A DNA stretch of 64,000 nt from an uncultured Clostridia bacterium (GTDB lineage: Bacteria > Bacillota > Clostridia > Christensenellales > Borkfalkiaceae): the NCBI GenBank assembly GCA_934248055.1, contig CAKQKI010000001.1, forward strand, positions 418,867 through 482,866, in the 5' to 3' direction. Shown here one piece after another: positions 17,001-25,004 of the stretch. Position numbers and translations under genes: made by a program. How positions within the stretch are numbered: position 1 is the first letter of the stretch; each line of letters opens with the position of its first letter. Under the pieces are notes generated by a model. That model made no database searches. It had not been told where the DNA came from and saw only the letters and a program-made list of their open reading frames with translations.

Positions 17001-19908
17001 TCTTGCCGTTGCCGTTGCTGAGTTTATACGAAGCGTCGCCAAGGTTGCTTATAAGTTTATAGTAGCCGTAAACGGCGTATTCCGCGCTGTCGGAATCGAG
17101 AAGTTCTTTAAGCGCGCTTACGTCGCTTATTTCGGCGGTTATTACAGTTACGGGAATCTGTAACGAGTAAAAACGACCGTCTTTTTCAATAAGCGCCGAA
17201 ACAGTGTTGTTTCCGTGAACGGTTTTGTTCGTTTTGAATTCGCCGTCTAAATCAAGAGAAGAAGCGTCGTTTCCGAGATAATAGCCGCCGCACGAAATCG
17301 AGTAAACCGTCGCGCCGCTATACTCTTTAAGATCGATCGAATTTTCCGTGCGACCTATAAACACGTTCTGATTTTCCGTCAAAACGACTTTTTCGGAATC
17401 GGTAAAGATAACCGCGCCGATTTTTGCGCCGAAAGTAATGCCGTTAACGCCTTTATACGTCATTTCGATAACGGTTTTTCCTAAATTATTTCCGAACACG
17501 TTAATATCGTTGAACAAACGAAGAACGCCGTTTTCGAATTTATAATCTTTTATAGCAACGCCGTTACATTCAAGCGTAATTATTTGCGCATTGTTAAACC
17601 GTTCGCCTATATTCAATTCTACGAAAGATTCGTTGACGTTGATAATATCCGCAACGTTCGTTTCGATAACGCCCGTTATATTGCCGCCGAAACCGACGGT
17701 ATCTTCGAGATATACGGTTAAGCGGTTGCCGTTTGCGTTATAAGACGCTAATTCTTTTACGCGCTTCGCGTTGACGACGCATCCGCTGAAATAATTGCGT
17801 TCGAAAGCGTACTTATCGGCAGAACCGAATAAAGAATTGAGTTCTGCGCCCTGAGCGTTTACGGTAAGACCTTTTACAGAATTCCCCTTAAAGGCTTTGG
17901 CGGTGATAAGACCTATTCCGTCGGAACCTATTCCGAGCGTTCCGCCCGAAACGGTGATTTCGACGTTGGTGATGAACGAATCTAAAATATAATCGGCTAT
18001 AACCGATTTGCCCGCTTCGTTCACCGCGCCGTTAACCGCGAATTTAACGTTTCTTATTTCCGCGCCGCCGCTCACGTAACCGAACAATCCGTGATTGCCG
18101 AGAACGGAAGTTATCGTGTGATTATTACCTTCGAACACGCCGCAAAAACCGTTTTTACCCGTGAACTGCTCTTTCGCTGCGTTGGAAAACTCGGTGAGAG
18201 TTATATCGTTTTTAAGTTCGTAATACCCGTAATTTCTTGTTTTGCTTATTTCTAACGCCTCGATAAAATCTTCGGGAGCGTAAATATAACGGGATACGAT
18301 AAGCACGGGTACTCTGACGGTTTTAACGCCGCTTTCCGTACCGACGGTTACGGTAAGTTCTCTTTCGCCGTAAACGCTTTCGAGTTCACTGCCGTTTATC
18401 GCGGAAAGAGAAGTGCCGAGATTTATACCGTTCAACGAAACGCCCGTTACCGAAGTATACGAAATATCGCCAAGGTTAATCACGTTTTCGGTTTTCGAAA
18501 CTTCTATAACCTGTCTTTCGCCGTCAACGTATAAAACGTCACTCGGAGCGTAGTCCGAAAGCATTATCTTTTTAATTTTTTCAATATTTTTGCGCGATAC
18601 GCCGACGTAGTCGGTCAAAAAGTTTTCGATCGCCGCAGAGAGCGGCTTTCCTTCTTCGCCGTAATTAGTTTTTATGGCGTTAATCAGCGCGCCGAACGCT
18701 ACGAAATTATCGTAATCGTTTTTCATAACGCCGATTTCGGTAAAGGCGCCGTCTTTAAGTTCGCTTCTGTATCTCAACCCCGAAACTTTGGAAAAACTCG
18801 TAAGTTCGAAATCTTTTATAAGATCGCTTTCGCTTACGCCGAGCAAGCCGTTAAGGAGAAAGGCAACCGTACCCGTTCTGTCCGCGCCCGCGTTACAGTG
18901 AATATAAACGGGATAGTTATTCTCGTCTGCAAGCGAATCGAATATGTTTTTAAGAGAAAGTTTCATGGCGTTTTCGTTGCGGACGGCGTTACCCGTAGCG
19001 TACGACAAACGACGAGCGTCGTTCGTGTTAGACATGGTATCGCTCTTTGTTTTACCGTCGTTAGGCAACGAATTCCATATACGCGCTTCGAATATATCGG
19101 TATACTGCCCTATAGTGTATTTATAATAAGGATAGGCCGCGTTTACAAAGTTTTCGGTCTGATCGGCGTCGTCTTTCCCCTGCGTTCTCAGATCGATTTC
19201 GGCTTTGATATTAAGATCCGAAGCGAAAGTTTTTAATCCGTTTTCGGTTAATTTATTATCGCCCCAACTGCCGAAACCGTTGAGTTGATTGCCGCGGTAG
19301 ATTTTTCCGTAATTGACCTTGCCCGAGCCTGCCGCCCAACCGCCGATATCTCTTACGTTCGACGTGCCTTCGGCATAAATAAGGCGCACGGAAAGTTTTT
19401 CGGTTGTGAAAGTCGACGGTTGCGACTCGTCACCCTGATTATCTCCGCTTACTTTCCAGTAGTAAGTTGTGGAAGGCAATAAATTATATACGCTTATTTC
19501 GCTTTGCAAGCCCGAAATTTCGTAAGTTTTTGCGTTTATAAAATTTTCGTTGTCGGCTAACCGCAACTCGTATTTAACGCTTCCGTTACTCTGCCAGGAA
19601 AGTTTTACGGGCAACGCGCCTTTATCCTGAGCAAGTTTTGCTTTCGGCAAAGCCGCTATCTGCTCTTCGACGGTCGCGGCGTTTAAATACGCCTTTACTT
19701 CGTCGGCAACGAGTTTAACGTTGCTCGCGTCGGCAACGGCAGAAAGAACGATTTTATCGACTTCGGGAACGTCGGGATTATCAGGATCGTCCGGCTCGAT
19801 AATATCGGGCTGTTTCGGTGAACAACCGTTTTTACACCCTGCTACGCCCGCACATAGCGTAAATATCAGTATTGCGGTCAACGCGATAATGCCAAATTTC
19901 TTTTTCAT
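14065..19908 (-). CDS. Giant lipoprotein with tyrosine-phosphatase domain and four GTFDGNG-type repeats
   Basis: A 1947-residue lipoprotein and the first gene of the operon. I chose ATG at 19908 because GGGAGG lies directly before it and a lipoprotein signal follows (lipobox GVAGC, Cys about 25); an upstream in-frame ATG at 19956 would add 16 unlikely residues. A fibronectin-III-like domain (about 95-170, ending PSTTYYWKVSG) precedes a Y_phosphatase3-like domain (about 184-455) with NVRDIGGW, IYRGNQL, EIDLRTQG and the P-loop HCNAGADRTG (Cys 338, Arg 344 of the C-x5-R motif). The rest alternates Ig-like parts with four units of the GYYRL / GTFDGNG / GAVIKNL type. In the LipA/MptpB relatives the P-loop has Lys where this has Ala. 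The phosphatase should act outside the cell; substrate unknown. Confidence 0.85.
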   Translation of the reverse strand: MKKKFGIIALTAILIFTLCAGVAGCKNGCSPKQPDIIEPDDPDNPDVPEVDKIVLSAVADASNVKLVADEVKAYLNAATVEEQIAALPKAKLAQDKGALPVKLSWQSNGSVKYELRLADNENFINAKTYEISGLQSEISVYNLLPSTTYYWKVSGDNQGDESQPSTFTTEKLSVRLIYAEGTSNVRDIGGWAAGSGKVNYGKIYRGNQLNGFGSWGDNKLTENGLKTFASDLNIKAEIDLRTQGKDDADQTENFVNAAYPYYKYTIGQYTDIFEARIWNSLPNDGKTKSDTMSNTNDARRLSYATGNAVRNENAMKLSLKNIFDSLADENNYPVYIHCNAGADRTGTVAFLLNGLLGVSESDLIKDFELTSFSKVSGLRYRSELKDGAFTEIGVMKNDYDNFVAFGALINAIKTNYGEEGKPLSAAIENFLTDYVGVSRKNIEKIKKIMLSDYAPSDVLYVDGERQVIEVSKTENVINLGDISYTSVTGVSLNGINLGTSLSAINGSELESVYGERELTVTVGTESGVKTVRVPVLIVSRYIYAPEDFIEALEISKTRNYGYYELKNDITLTEFSNAAKEQFTGKNGFCGVFEGNNHTITSVLGNHGLFGYVSGGAEIRNVKFAVNGAVNEAGKSVIADYILDSFITNVEITVSGGTLGIGSDGIGLITAKAFKGNSVKGLTVNAQGAELNSLFGSADKYAFERNYFSGCVVNAKRVKELASYNANGNRLTVYLEDTVGFGGNITGVIETNVADIINVNESFVELNIGERFNNAQIITLECNGVAIKDYKFENGVLRLFNDINVFGNNLGKTVIEMTYKGVNGITFGAKIGAVIFTDSEKVVLTENQNVFIGRTENSIDLKEYSGATVYSISCGGYYLGNDASSLDLDGEFKTNKTVHGNNTVSALIEKDGRFYSLQIPVTVITAEISDVSALKELLDSDSAEYAVYGYYKLISNLGDASYKLSNGNGKNWQNVDGLYGFRGTLDGNGNSISGTAEINGLFGLVGKGAVIKNLTVNAYGYSDGRTVFARSVRDAAFENVTVNIKSGESSSETTEGGVITGLMSHSTEYKNVEINSDGDVDTLFGCSYWNYDHRKANVFSDCRINVKSIGGLLCVTTSKEYLGEKVIKIESVEGITLTYVRYYESESNVAVLGASAEFSIGENNSDVTEITSVKIGERVITGFNFANGKLTLTESFNDSEVGVQVLTLSGKIGNRNVMIHLTVTVTVPAEEVGLTGIREIVLTSGNDYTLDLGEYSAATGILATIGGEKASYNNGKLTLTKEYKENLVKHGEQTLKVIVQKGGKYYAVTTKVLVITKEISTFDELKTALKFNNNVKFGYYRLKNNLIGYNWYQSENDISGGIWKNANGELGFRGTFDGNGYSVRETFNITGLFGYVGKGAVIKNVTFNMNVYRYKQEKPESFMLFGYSMIGATIDNVNVNVDKRDGNGITEIRNNFVSGLLTGIFSYGNTFNKLTINAQETDIDTLFGSCAHYGYPPAYTENTFTGCKVKVKSLLGLACTNNAEKTILSAAGVSGLTVSVPRADETATEKLTIGQAYEYTLAGVAEIAEIKLGENAFTAYTFNGGVLTINADAFNASDVSTKTFAITAKNEKGYFMYFNLTVAVDLDATPVNISGTKEIVLTNGNDYALDLGEYSRATAHSVTIGGENATYNNGTLTLSDEYKANQLKHGEQPLVMIVEKDGAYYRLTATVLVVTKEITSFDELKSALYLSFKNNVTVRYGYYRLMKDLSSSGWYQSGYDELTKLASNPENGFRGTFDGNGKKIQTFVAEPGIFGIIGNGAVIKKLTIEMSRYESRFMALGFSMIGATLENVTISAKAGTSSDGTVVYDGVTAIPTNSHSGLVTSLGAYNNNFINVTVNAGDVNVDTLFGSCAYSYGYPAGYTENTFTKCTVKVKSLLGLACTNNADKTVTPYTGVSGLDVYINGALA
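14076..15321. repeat. 1.24-kb direct repeat, copy B
   Basis: The counterpart of 10371-11610, encoding the last repeat unit of the giant lipoprotein. Both copies are in the same orientation about 2.5 kb apart, so recombination between them could delete the InlB-repeat gene and the 48-residue peptide or exchange C-termini. Confidence 0.85.
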
Positions 19909-19950
19909 CAAGAACCTCCCGCTCTTTTCGCATAATCTTTCACTATACAC

Positions 19951-19979
19951 TTGCATTATAAACCCGATAGTGCTATAAT
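19951..19979 (+). promoter_or_regulatory. Promoter of the AraC-type regulator
   Basis: TTGCAT at 19951-19956 and a perfect TATAAT at 19974-19979 are separated by 17 bp. The inferred transcript starts near 19986, about 43 bases before the regulator ATG. The -10 box ends one base before the -10 box of the opposing operon promoter. Confidence 0.7.
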
Positions 19980-19980
19980 A

Positions 19981-20009
19981 ATTGTATAATTACTTCATTT
20001 TTTTGTAAA
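19981..20009 (-). promoter_or_regulatory. Promoter of the surface-glycan operon
   Basis: On the minus strand TTTACA (20009-20004) and TACAAT (19986-19981) are spaced by 17 bp, giving a start near 19974 and a leader of about 66 bases before the giant lipoprotein ATG. CACTAT at 19941 and ATAGTG at 19967 form a spaced inverted repeat over the start region, a possible operator. Confidence 0.65.
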
Positions 20010-20028
20010 ATACTATCAATTTTTAATT

Positions 20029-20961
20029 ATGCAGACAAATTTTCCCGAAAAACTTCAAAGACACAAAAACCCGTTTTACACTATCAGCGACGTATCTTCC
20101 TTTTCTCAGGGCTTTGCGTATTACCACAATCTCGGCGCGCCCATTTTTATGCACGCGCATAACTATTACGAACTCAACGTGATAACGCAGGGCGAATGCA
20201 GGCATTATTTCAACAATAAAAGCCATCCCGCAAAAGTCGGCGACGTTTTTATGATTCCGCCCTATATAGAACACGGATACTGGTCCGACAGCGGCAACAC
20301 TCATATTTTTCACCTTATAATAAAAAACAACGTGCTTGAAGATTATAAAAAACAATTTTCAAAATATCCGGGAATTAAAATTTTACTGGAAGTAGAACCG
20401 CAAATCCGTCAGGCGTTCAGCGATTTGTCGCTCAATATCAACGTTCCCGAATCCGAACTTCCGGAACTTTTTACCGATTTTGACGAACATATAAAAATCG
20501 ACAGGAAAAAATATGACGACGACGGCGCTTTTTTCGACCTTAAAACGGCGTGCTTATTGTGTAAACTCGCCAGAATAATATCTCAGAAATACGTTTCGCG
20601 CAATGAAAATCAAGCCGCCGCGGACTACGTTATATTAAAAACAACGCAGTTTATGGAAGAAAATTATTACTCTAAAATTTCGGTGGACGATTTGTCGGAA
20701 ATAGTAAATATGTCTACGCCGAACTTTTTCAGGTATTTTAAAAAAGTTTTCAAAACAACCCCTATGGAATATCTTAAAAAAATCCGTATTTCCCACGCCA
20801 CGAATATGCTTGCTTCAACGGATAAATCAATATCCTTTATAGCGCAGGAATGCGGGTTTTTCGACTCTTCGCATTTTACTCATACTTTTGAGCAGACTAC
20901 TAATATGAAGCCGAAAGAATTCCGCCAGAACGCGCAACACGTAAAAAACGATAAACTATAA
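20029..20961 (+). CDS. AraC-family transcriptional regulator with cupin sensor
   Basis: A 310-residue regulator. The N-terminal half is a small cupin (residues about 30-100: HAHNYYELNVITQGE, KVGDVFMIPPYIEHGYW), the usual sugar-sensing domain of AraC proteins. The C-terminal 100 residues carry the two helix-turn-helix motifs of HTH_18, with ISVDDLSEIVNMSTPNFFRYF and the signature SISFIAQECGFFDSSHFTHTF, followed by PKEFR. It is transcribed away from the sugar-importer operon from an abutting promoter, which makes it the likely activator of that operon. No clear ribosome site precedes the ATG. A strong hairpin follows the gene. Confidence 0.93.
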   Translation: MQTNFPEKLQRHKNPFYTISDVSSFSQGFAYYHNLGAPIFMHAHNYYELNVITQGECRHYFNNKSHPAKVGDVFMIPPYIEHGYWSDSGNTHIFHLIIKNNVLEDYKKQFSKYPGIKILLEVEPQIRQAFSDLSLNINVPESELPELFTDFDEHIKIDRKKYDDDGAFFDLKTACLLCKLARIISQKYVSRNENQAAADYVILKTTQFMEENYYSKISVDDLSEIVNMSTPNFFRYFKKVFKTTPMEYLKKIRISHATNMLASTDKSISFIAQECGFFDSSHFTHTFEQTTNMKPKEFRQNAQHVKNDKL

Positions 20962-20976
20962 TCCGGAATTTTAAAA

Positions 20977-21012
20977 GAGCCGCGCTTAATTGAAAGCGCG
21001 GCTCGATATTAT
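20977..21012 (+). terminator. Terminator between convergent genes
   Basis: GAGCCGCGCTT and AAGCGCGGCTC form an 11-bp stem around a 6-base loop, followed by a T/A-rich tail on the plus strand. It lies between the AraC gene and the convergent 990-residue surface protein gene. Confidence 0.75.
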
Positions 21013-21016
21013 TTTA

Positions 21017-23989
21017 TTACTTTTTTATAAACAACGTTTTAATTGCGGAAAGTAAATCGGCAAAAGATTTTTTCTTAATAGCGAACCAGAAGACCGAAAA
21101 GCCGCCGAGACCCGCAACTGCCGTCGAGCCGACTGCAATTCCCGCAATCGCTCCGCCGGAAAGTCCGTCCTTCGTGCCGATTTTTGCAATTCTAAGGTCG
21201 GTGATTTCGTTGCCGTTTTTATCGAAATACTTGCCGCAAACGGAGCAGTCTTTATGCCCTTTCGTGCCGAATTCGGTAGTCGTAGGCGCAACTTCGTCTA
21301 TCCACGCGCCGAAAGTATGCTCGGCAAAATCGGTATCTGCTTCCTTTTCCTGAACCGCAAACGCAGTATTTTCAAACGTGGCGGTATATTTTATTTTGCC
21401 TTTTTCTTTGCATGTTGCCGATTTGATTTCCGCTTCCGTTGCGGTTACCGTTTCGCTTTCGATATGAGTTTTATCGCGTTTGCAAACTCTTTCGGCTTTG
21501 CAGGTGTTATCGCTCGTCCACGTGTATTTTACTTCGCCATAGTCGTGATCGGGTTTTTCACCGTATTCCGCGCCGCAAACCGAGCAAACCGCTTTGTTTT
21601 CGCAGGTTGCCGTTCCGCCCGAGCAGTTTTCCGTTTCGGAATGATTACCGTTATTACAACTGCGGGTATGCGTTCCGTTGCCGTTGCCTGTCCAAGCGCT
21701 CCATTCGTGATTGTTTGTTGCCGGGATAGTTAAATCGACAATTTCTTTTTTGGTTATCGGATCGCAACGTTTTTTGCATAATTCGCAATCTCTATGCGCT
21801 TTTACCCCTGCCTTATTGCAAGTTGCGGGTATTTCGGGAATCAGATCGCCTAATTTGTGACCGTCGGGATTGACAGGTATATTAAAATCGGTAATTTCCG
21901 TATTGCTTGCGTCGTAATATTTATTGCAGATATTGCAATGTTTATATCCTTTTTTACCCTTTTTTTGGCAAGTTGCGTATTTTTCTTCTACCCAAAAACC
22001 AAAATTATGCCCGTAGTATGGGCTGACGGGAGTTTTTAACTCTTCTTCGGTCGTTTCGTTTTTATTTTCGTCAAAGAACTTTCCGCACACTGTGCATTTG
22101 TAGTGCGCATTCATACCGCCTGCGATACAAGTTGCGGGGCTTTCTTTAATAAGCGTGCCGAATGTATGAACGCCGCTTGCGGGGATAGTCAACGCTGCTT
22201 CGGTCGTTTCTTTTTTGCTTTCGTTAAAAAACTTTCTGCAATCCGAGCAATAATAATGCGCTTTCATACCGCCTGCGATACAAGTTGCGGGGGTTTCTTC
22301 ATTAAGCGCGCCGAAATTATGGCTTATGGCAATGGTAACAGTTGCAACTTCGCCTGCAAAATAGTTTTCGTCTTCTTTGTATCTTACTTCATATTCGCCG
22401 ACTTCAAGATTAGTAATCGTACTTGACGTGCAAGCCGTAAAATCCGCGCCGCCTACTTTTCTGTATTCCATCGCCGTGGTAACGCCGTCGATTTTGCCAA
22501 AGCCGTCTCTGCACGAAATCGGGTTGGCGATAAGCCCGACGGGGGCTGATTTCTCTGCCTTGTTAATTACGAATTCTTTGGTGAAATTGCCTTCATACGC
22601 GCCCTTACCCGTGACGGTAACGATGTAAGTACCCGCGTCAACGGGTTTGTCGCTAAAATCGAGCCCGCCGGTCGAGCCCGCTTTTACCGCATAACTTACT
22701 TCATAGTCGGTGTCCCTGACAAGCGTTCCGCCAAAGGTCGGCTCCTGCGCCGTTTCGTTGAACACTTTTTCAAGGTCGGTAACAGGCACAAGCTCTTCGT
22801 TTACTGCTTTGACAACTTCATGTTCAGCGGTGTCAACGTATATTAATGAATAAGTGTCATAAATCTTGGGTTTTTTATTGTCCGCGCACAACTTGTCGTC
22901 GATATAAACGGATACGCCGTCTTTGTTTAATACGTGAGTCATTCCGTATTCGTCATCGACGCGAAGCTGGTTACTGTACATATAAGTTCCTTCCGTAAAC
23001 GTTGCTTCTTCATATCTTTTCCACGCCGTTCCTTCTTTCTTATACCAGTGACCCATGGTGTTGGAAAATTTTGCCTGCTCGCCTTCCGTAAAAGTGAACG
23101 AAGGAGTAAACAAGGGCTTTCCATAACCTAATATTTCACCGATGTTTGAAGTTGCCCTGATTACGCTGATTACTTCGCGGTCTTCGGGGAGTACGTACGT
23201 GTTGCCGACATCCAGGGTGATTTCCTTTGTTTCAGGCGTTGCACCGCTGTCCGTGACCTTAATTACAAGGTCTGCGTTTGCGCCTAATGCTGTCGGCGTT
23301 CCCGAAACCGTGCCGTCTGCCGAAACGTTAATCCACTCGGGGCCGGAAACCTTTGAGAACGTGTAAGGTTTTGTGCCGCCTGCCGCGCCGTCCGCCACCG
23401 AAAACGCAGTTATCGGTTGGTTGATATAAGTACTGTCGATATCCCATTTATTGTCTTTAATAAAATCCAGCGGCGTGCCTGCCGGAGCAACTACTTCATA
23501 CTCTTTTGAAGAAACCCAATCGTACGAATACGTATCATAAATGTTGGGGATGGTTTTGTCCGCCCATTTGTCGCCGTTTACCGTGACGGTAATGCCGTTT
23601 TTGTCAAGCACGTGAGTTGTACCTGCTGTGCCATCGATACGAATTTGAGTAACGTATCTATAAGTCCCTTCCGTAAACGCTGTGCCCGAATAATACGCCC
23701 AGTCGCCTGTCACGGTCTTCCTTTTCCAGTCGCCACCGGTGTTAAACTGCGCCGGTACGTCTTCCTTTATATTAAAAGACGGACATACAACGCTTTTTCC
23801 GAAGCCTATAATGGTGTCAATATCAGAAGTTGCGGTGATAGTGCTGACTACTATGCGCGGGTCTGTTTCTTCCGCGCGCGCCGCGTTTGCAGGGTTTGCC
23901 GTCGCTATGCCCGTTATAAGCGCAAGGCATGCGGTAAAACCGAAAATCAGCGTTAATGTTTTTAATTTATTCGTTTTGTTGTTCGTCAT
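21017..23989 (-). CDS. Cell-surface CxxC-repeat protein with C-terminal membrane anchor
   Basis: A 990-residue protein with a signal peptide cleaving after TANPANA. Two copies of a roughly 120-residue module follow (each with FTEGTY and THVLDKNGI or THVLNKDGV), separated by a putative Ig domain (YTFSKVSGPEWINVSADG). An MBG/Ig-like part (GTYIVTVTGKGAYEGNF) comes next. Then come at least four repeats of the pattern H-F-x-ATC-x-G-x-H-x2-C-x2-C, for example PATCIAGGMKAHYYCSDC, a WSAWTGNG segment, and a final degenerate unit (KGHKDCSVCG). The protein ends with a membrane helix (AIAGIAVGSTAVAGLGGF) and a lysine-rich tail. Paired cysteines and histidines suggest metal binding or disulfides, but no function is known. 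AAAAGGA precedes the ATG. Confidence 0.75.
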   Translation of the reverse strand: MTNNKTNKLKTLTLIFGFTACLALITGIATANPANAARAEETDPRIVVSTITATSDIDTIIGFGKSVVCPSFNIKEDVPAQFNTGGDWKRKTVTGDWAYYSGTAFTEGTYRYVTQIRIDGTAGTTHVLDKNGITVTVNGDKWADKTIPNIYDTYSYDWVSSKEYEVVAPAGTPLDFIKDNKWDIDSTYINQPITAFSVADGAAGGTKPYTFSKVSGPEWINVSADGTVSGTPTALGANADLVIKVTDSGATPETKEITLDVGNTYVLPEDREVISVIRATSNIGEILGYGKPLFTPSFTFTEGEQAKFSNTMGHWYKKEGTAWKRYEEATFTEGTYMYSNQLRVDDEYGMTHVLNKDGVSVYIDDKLCADNKKPKIYDTYSLIYVDTAEHEVVKAVNEELVPVTDLEKVFNETAQEPTFGGTLVRDTDYEVSYAVKAGSTGGLDFSDKPVDAGTYIVTVTGKGAYEGNFTKEFVINKAEKSAPVGLIANPISCRDGFGKIDGVTTAMEYRKVGGADFTACTSSTITNLEVGEYEVRYKEDENYFAGEVATVTIAISHNFGALNEETPATCIAGGMKAHYYCSDCRKFFNESKKETTEAALTIPASGVHTFGTLIKESPATCIAGGMNAHYKCTVCGKFFDENKNETTEEELKTPVSPYYGHNFGFWVEEKYATCQKKGKKGYKHCNICNKYYDASNTEITDFNIPVNPDGHKLGDLIPEIPATCNKAGVKAHRDCELCKKRCDPITKKEIVDLTIPATNNHEWSAWTGNGNGTHTRSCNNGNHSETENCSGGTATCENKAVCSVCGAEYGEKPDHDYGEVKYTWTSDNTCKAERVCKRDKTHIESETVTATEAEIKSATCKEKGKIKYTATFENTAFAVQEKEADTDFAEHTFGAWIDEVAPTTTEFGTKGHKDCSVCGKYFDKNGNEITDLRIAKIGTKDGLSGGAIAGIAVGSTAVAGLGGFSVFWFAIKKKSFADLLSAIKTLFIKK

Positions 23990-24010
23990 AATCGTATCCT
24001 TTTAAATCTG

Positions 24011-24883
24011 TTAGTTAACGATAAAACAGTCAACTTCCGACGCGGCTTCGAATTTAAAACAGGTTGCCCCTATCGCTTTCATAGAATAGGCAAAGCCGAA
24101 ATTTTCTTTGGTACCGATCAGCGCGTTTACCGCCATGGTGCCGACCTGAATATTCAGATTTTCGGCTGTTCCGATTTTCAGCACCGCGTCGAGCGTGTTG
24201 AACAAATCCGCAGTATCGTCGTCGGTCAAATTGTTGAGCGTGAGCGATTTGTGCGATATTTTATAAGAAAAGCCGTCTTCTTCCGTCTTATCCACGCGCA
24301 CGGTGGACGAAACGTAAAAATTGTCGGGAATATATTTTTTGAAATATTTATACGGAAAACCGCTCATATTCGCTTTGAACGGCGTAAGGTCTAATTTTGC
24401 CACAACGTTAAAGTTTGCGCTGCCGTTTGCGGCAATTTCGGAAAAATCAACCTGCACTACGGTTACCGTCACTTCTTTTCCTGCTATTTTTATTTTTCCG
24501 CCCGTTTGCCCGTAATACACCGTTTGCGCAATCGCACCGACCTGTTTTTCGGTGAGCGAAATCTTACCGCTCATGCTTTTATCGGAAAGCGAAGTAAAAT
24601 TAACAGAGTAGCCGTTGTAACCTTTGTCTTTTTCGTAAACGATAAGCCCCGGGAGCAGTCTGTCGACTTCGGTTTTCATCGAAACGAAGTCTTCTTCGCC
24701 GTAAGCGTTCGGGCAAAGCGCGGATTCGTCCGGTTCTCGGGTAAGGGTTTTAAGTTGCCCCGCGGTGCGGAAAAGGTCGATACCGTACGTCGAGCGGACG
24801 TAAACGTAACCGCCGATGATAACCACTCCGAGTATTGCAACTATTACCACAAGAGTTATAATAAAATTTTTTATTGCTTTCAT
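24011..24883 (-). CDS. Membrane-anchored hypothetical protein
   Basis: A 290-residue protein with one N-terminal membrane helix (NFIITLVVIVAILGVVIIGGY) and an extracytoplasmic beta-rich body; one possible lipid- or ligand-barrel pattern is visible (alternating strands such as FNVVAKLDLTPFKAN). I recognise no family. GGAG is well placed before the ATG. It ends 21 bp before the start of the 990-residue CxxC-repeat gene and follows the 459-residue lipoprotein, from which it is separated by a terminator-like hairpin. Function unknown. Confidence 0.65.
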   Translation of the reverse strand: MKAIKNFIITLVVIVAILGVVIIGGYVYVRSTYGIDLFRTAGQLKTLTREPDESALCPNAYGEEDFVSMKTEVDRLLPGLIVYEKDKGYNGYSVNFTSLSDKSMSGKISLTEKQVGAIAQTVYYGQTGGKIKIAGKEVTVTVVQVDFSEIAANGSANFNVVAKLDLTPFKANMSGFPYKYFKKYIPDNFYVSSTVRVDKTEEDGFSYKISHKSLTLNNLTDDDTADLFNTLDAVLKIGTAENLNIQVGTMAVNALIGTKENFGFAYSMKAIGATCFKFEAASEVDCFIVN

Positions 24884-24931
24884 AATTTCTCCGAAATCAA
24901 CTTATATATCGTACACTGTCCGAGAATTTGC

Positions 24932-25004
24932 AAAAAAGCGCGTAAATTGCGGCGTTTTTGCAAGGTTTCAATTATTTTTTGCCCGGCATATATCGATTTA
25001 CGCG
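24932..25004 (-). terminator. Long-loop terminator containing a 32-nt shared repeat
   Basis: On the minus strand CGCGTAAAT (25004-24996) pairs with ATTTACGCG (24947-24939), followed by GC and six Ts. The stop codon of the 459-residue lipoprotein lies in the 5' arm. The large loop carries a 32-base segment (24985-24954) that is 28/32 identical to part of the linker in the ZTP riboswitch (49991-49960). Confidence 0.55.

Noticed and set aside
19908..19956. Start of the giant lipoprotein at 19956
   Set aside because: It would place 16 charged residues before the signal peptide and ignores the GGGAGG site just before 19908; it also lies close to the inferred transcription start.
21017..23989. Redox protein (thioredoxin- or rubredoxin-like) because of repeated CxxC
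   Set aside because: The cysteine pairs lie in short surface-repeat units with no thioredoxin fold motifs, and the protein is secreted and membrane anchored.
24932..25004. Second riboswitch, because of similarity to the ZTP leader
   Set aside because: Only the linker repeat is shared; neither conserved ZTP subdomain is present and the structure ends in a T-run, so it is a terminator.
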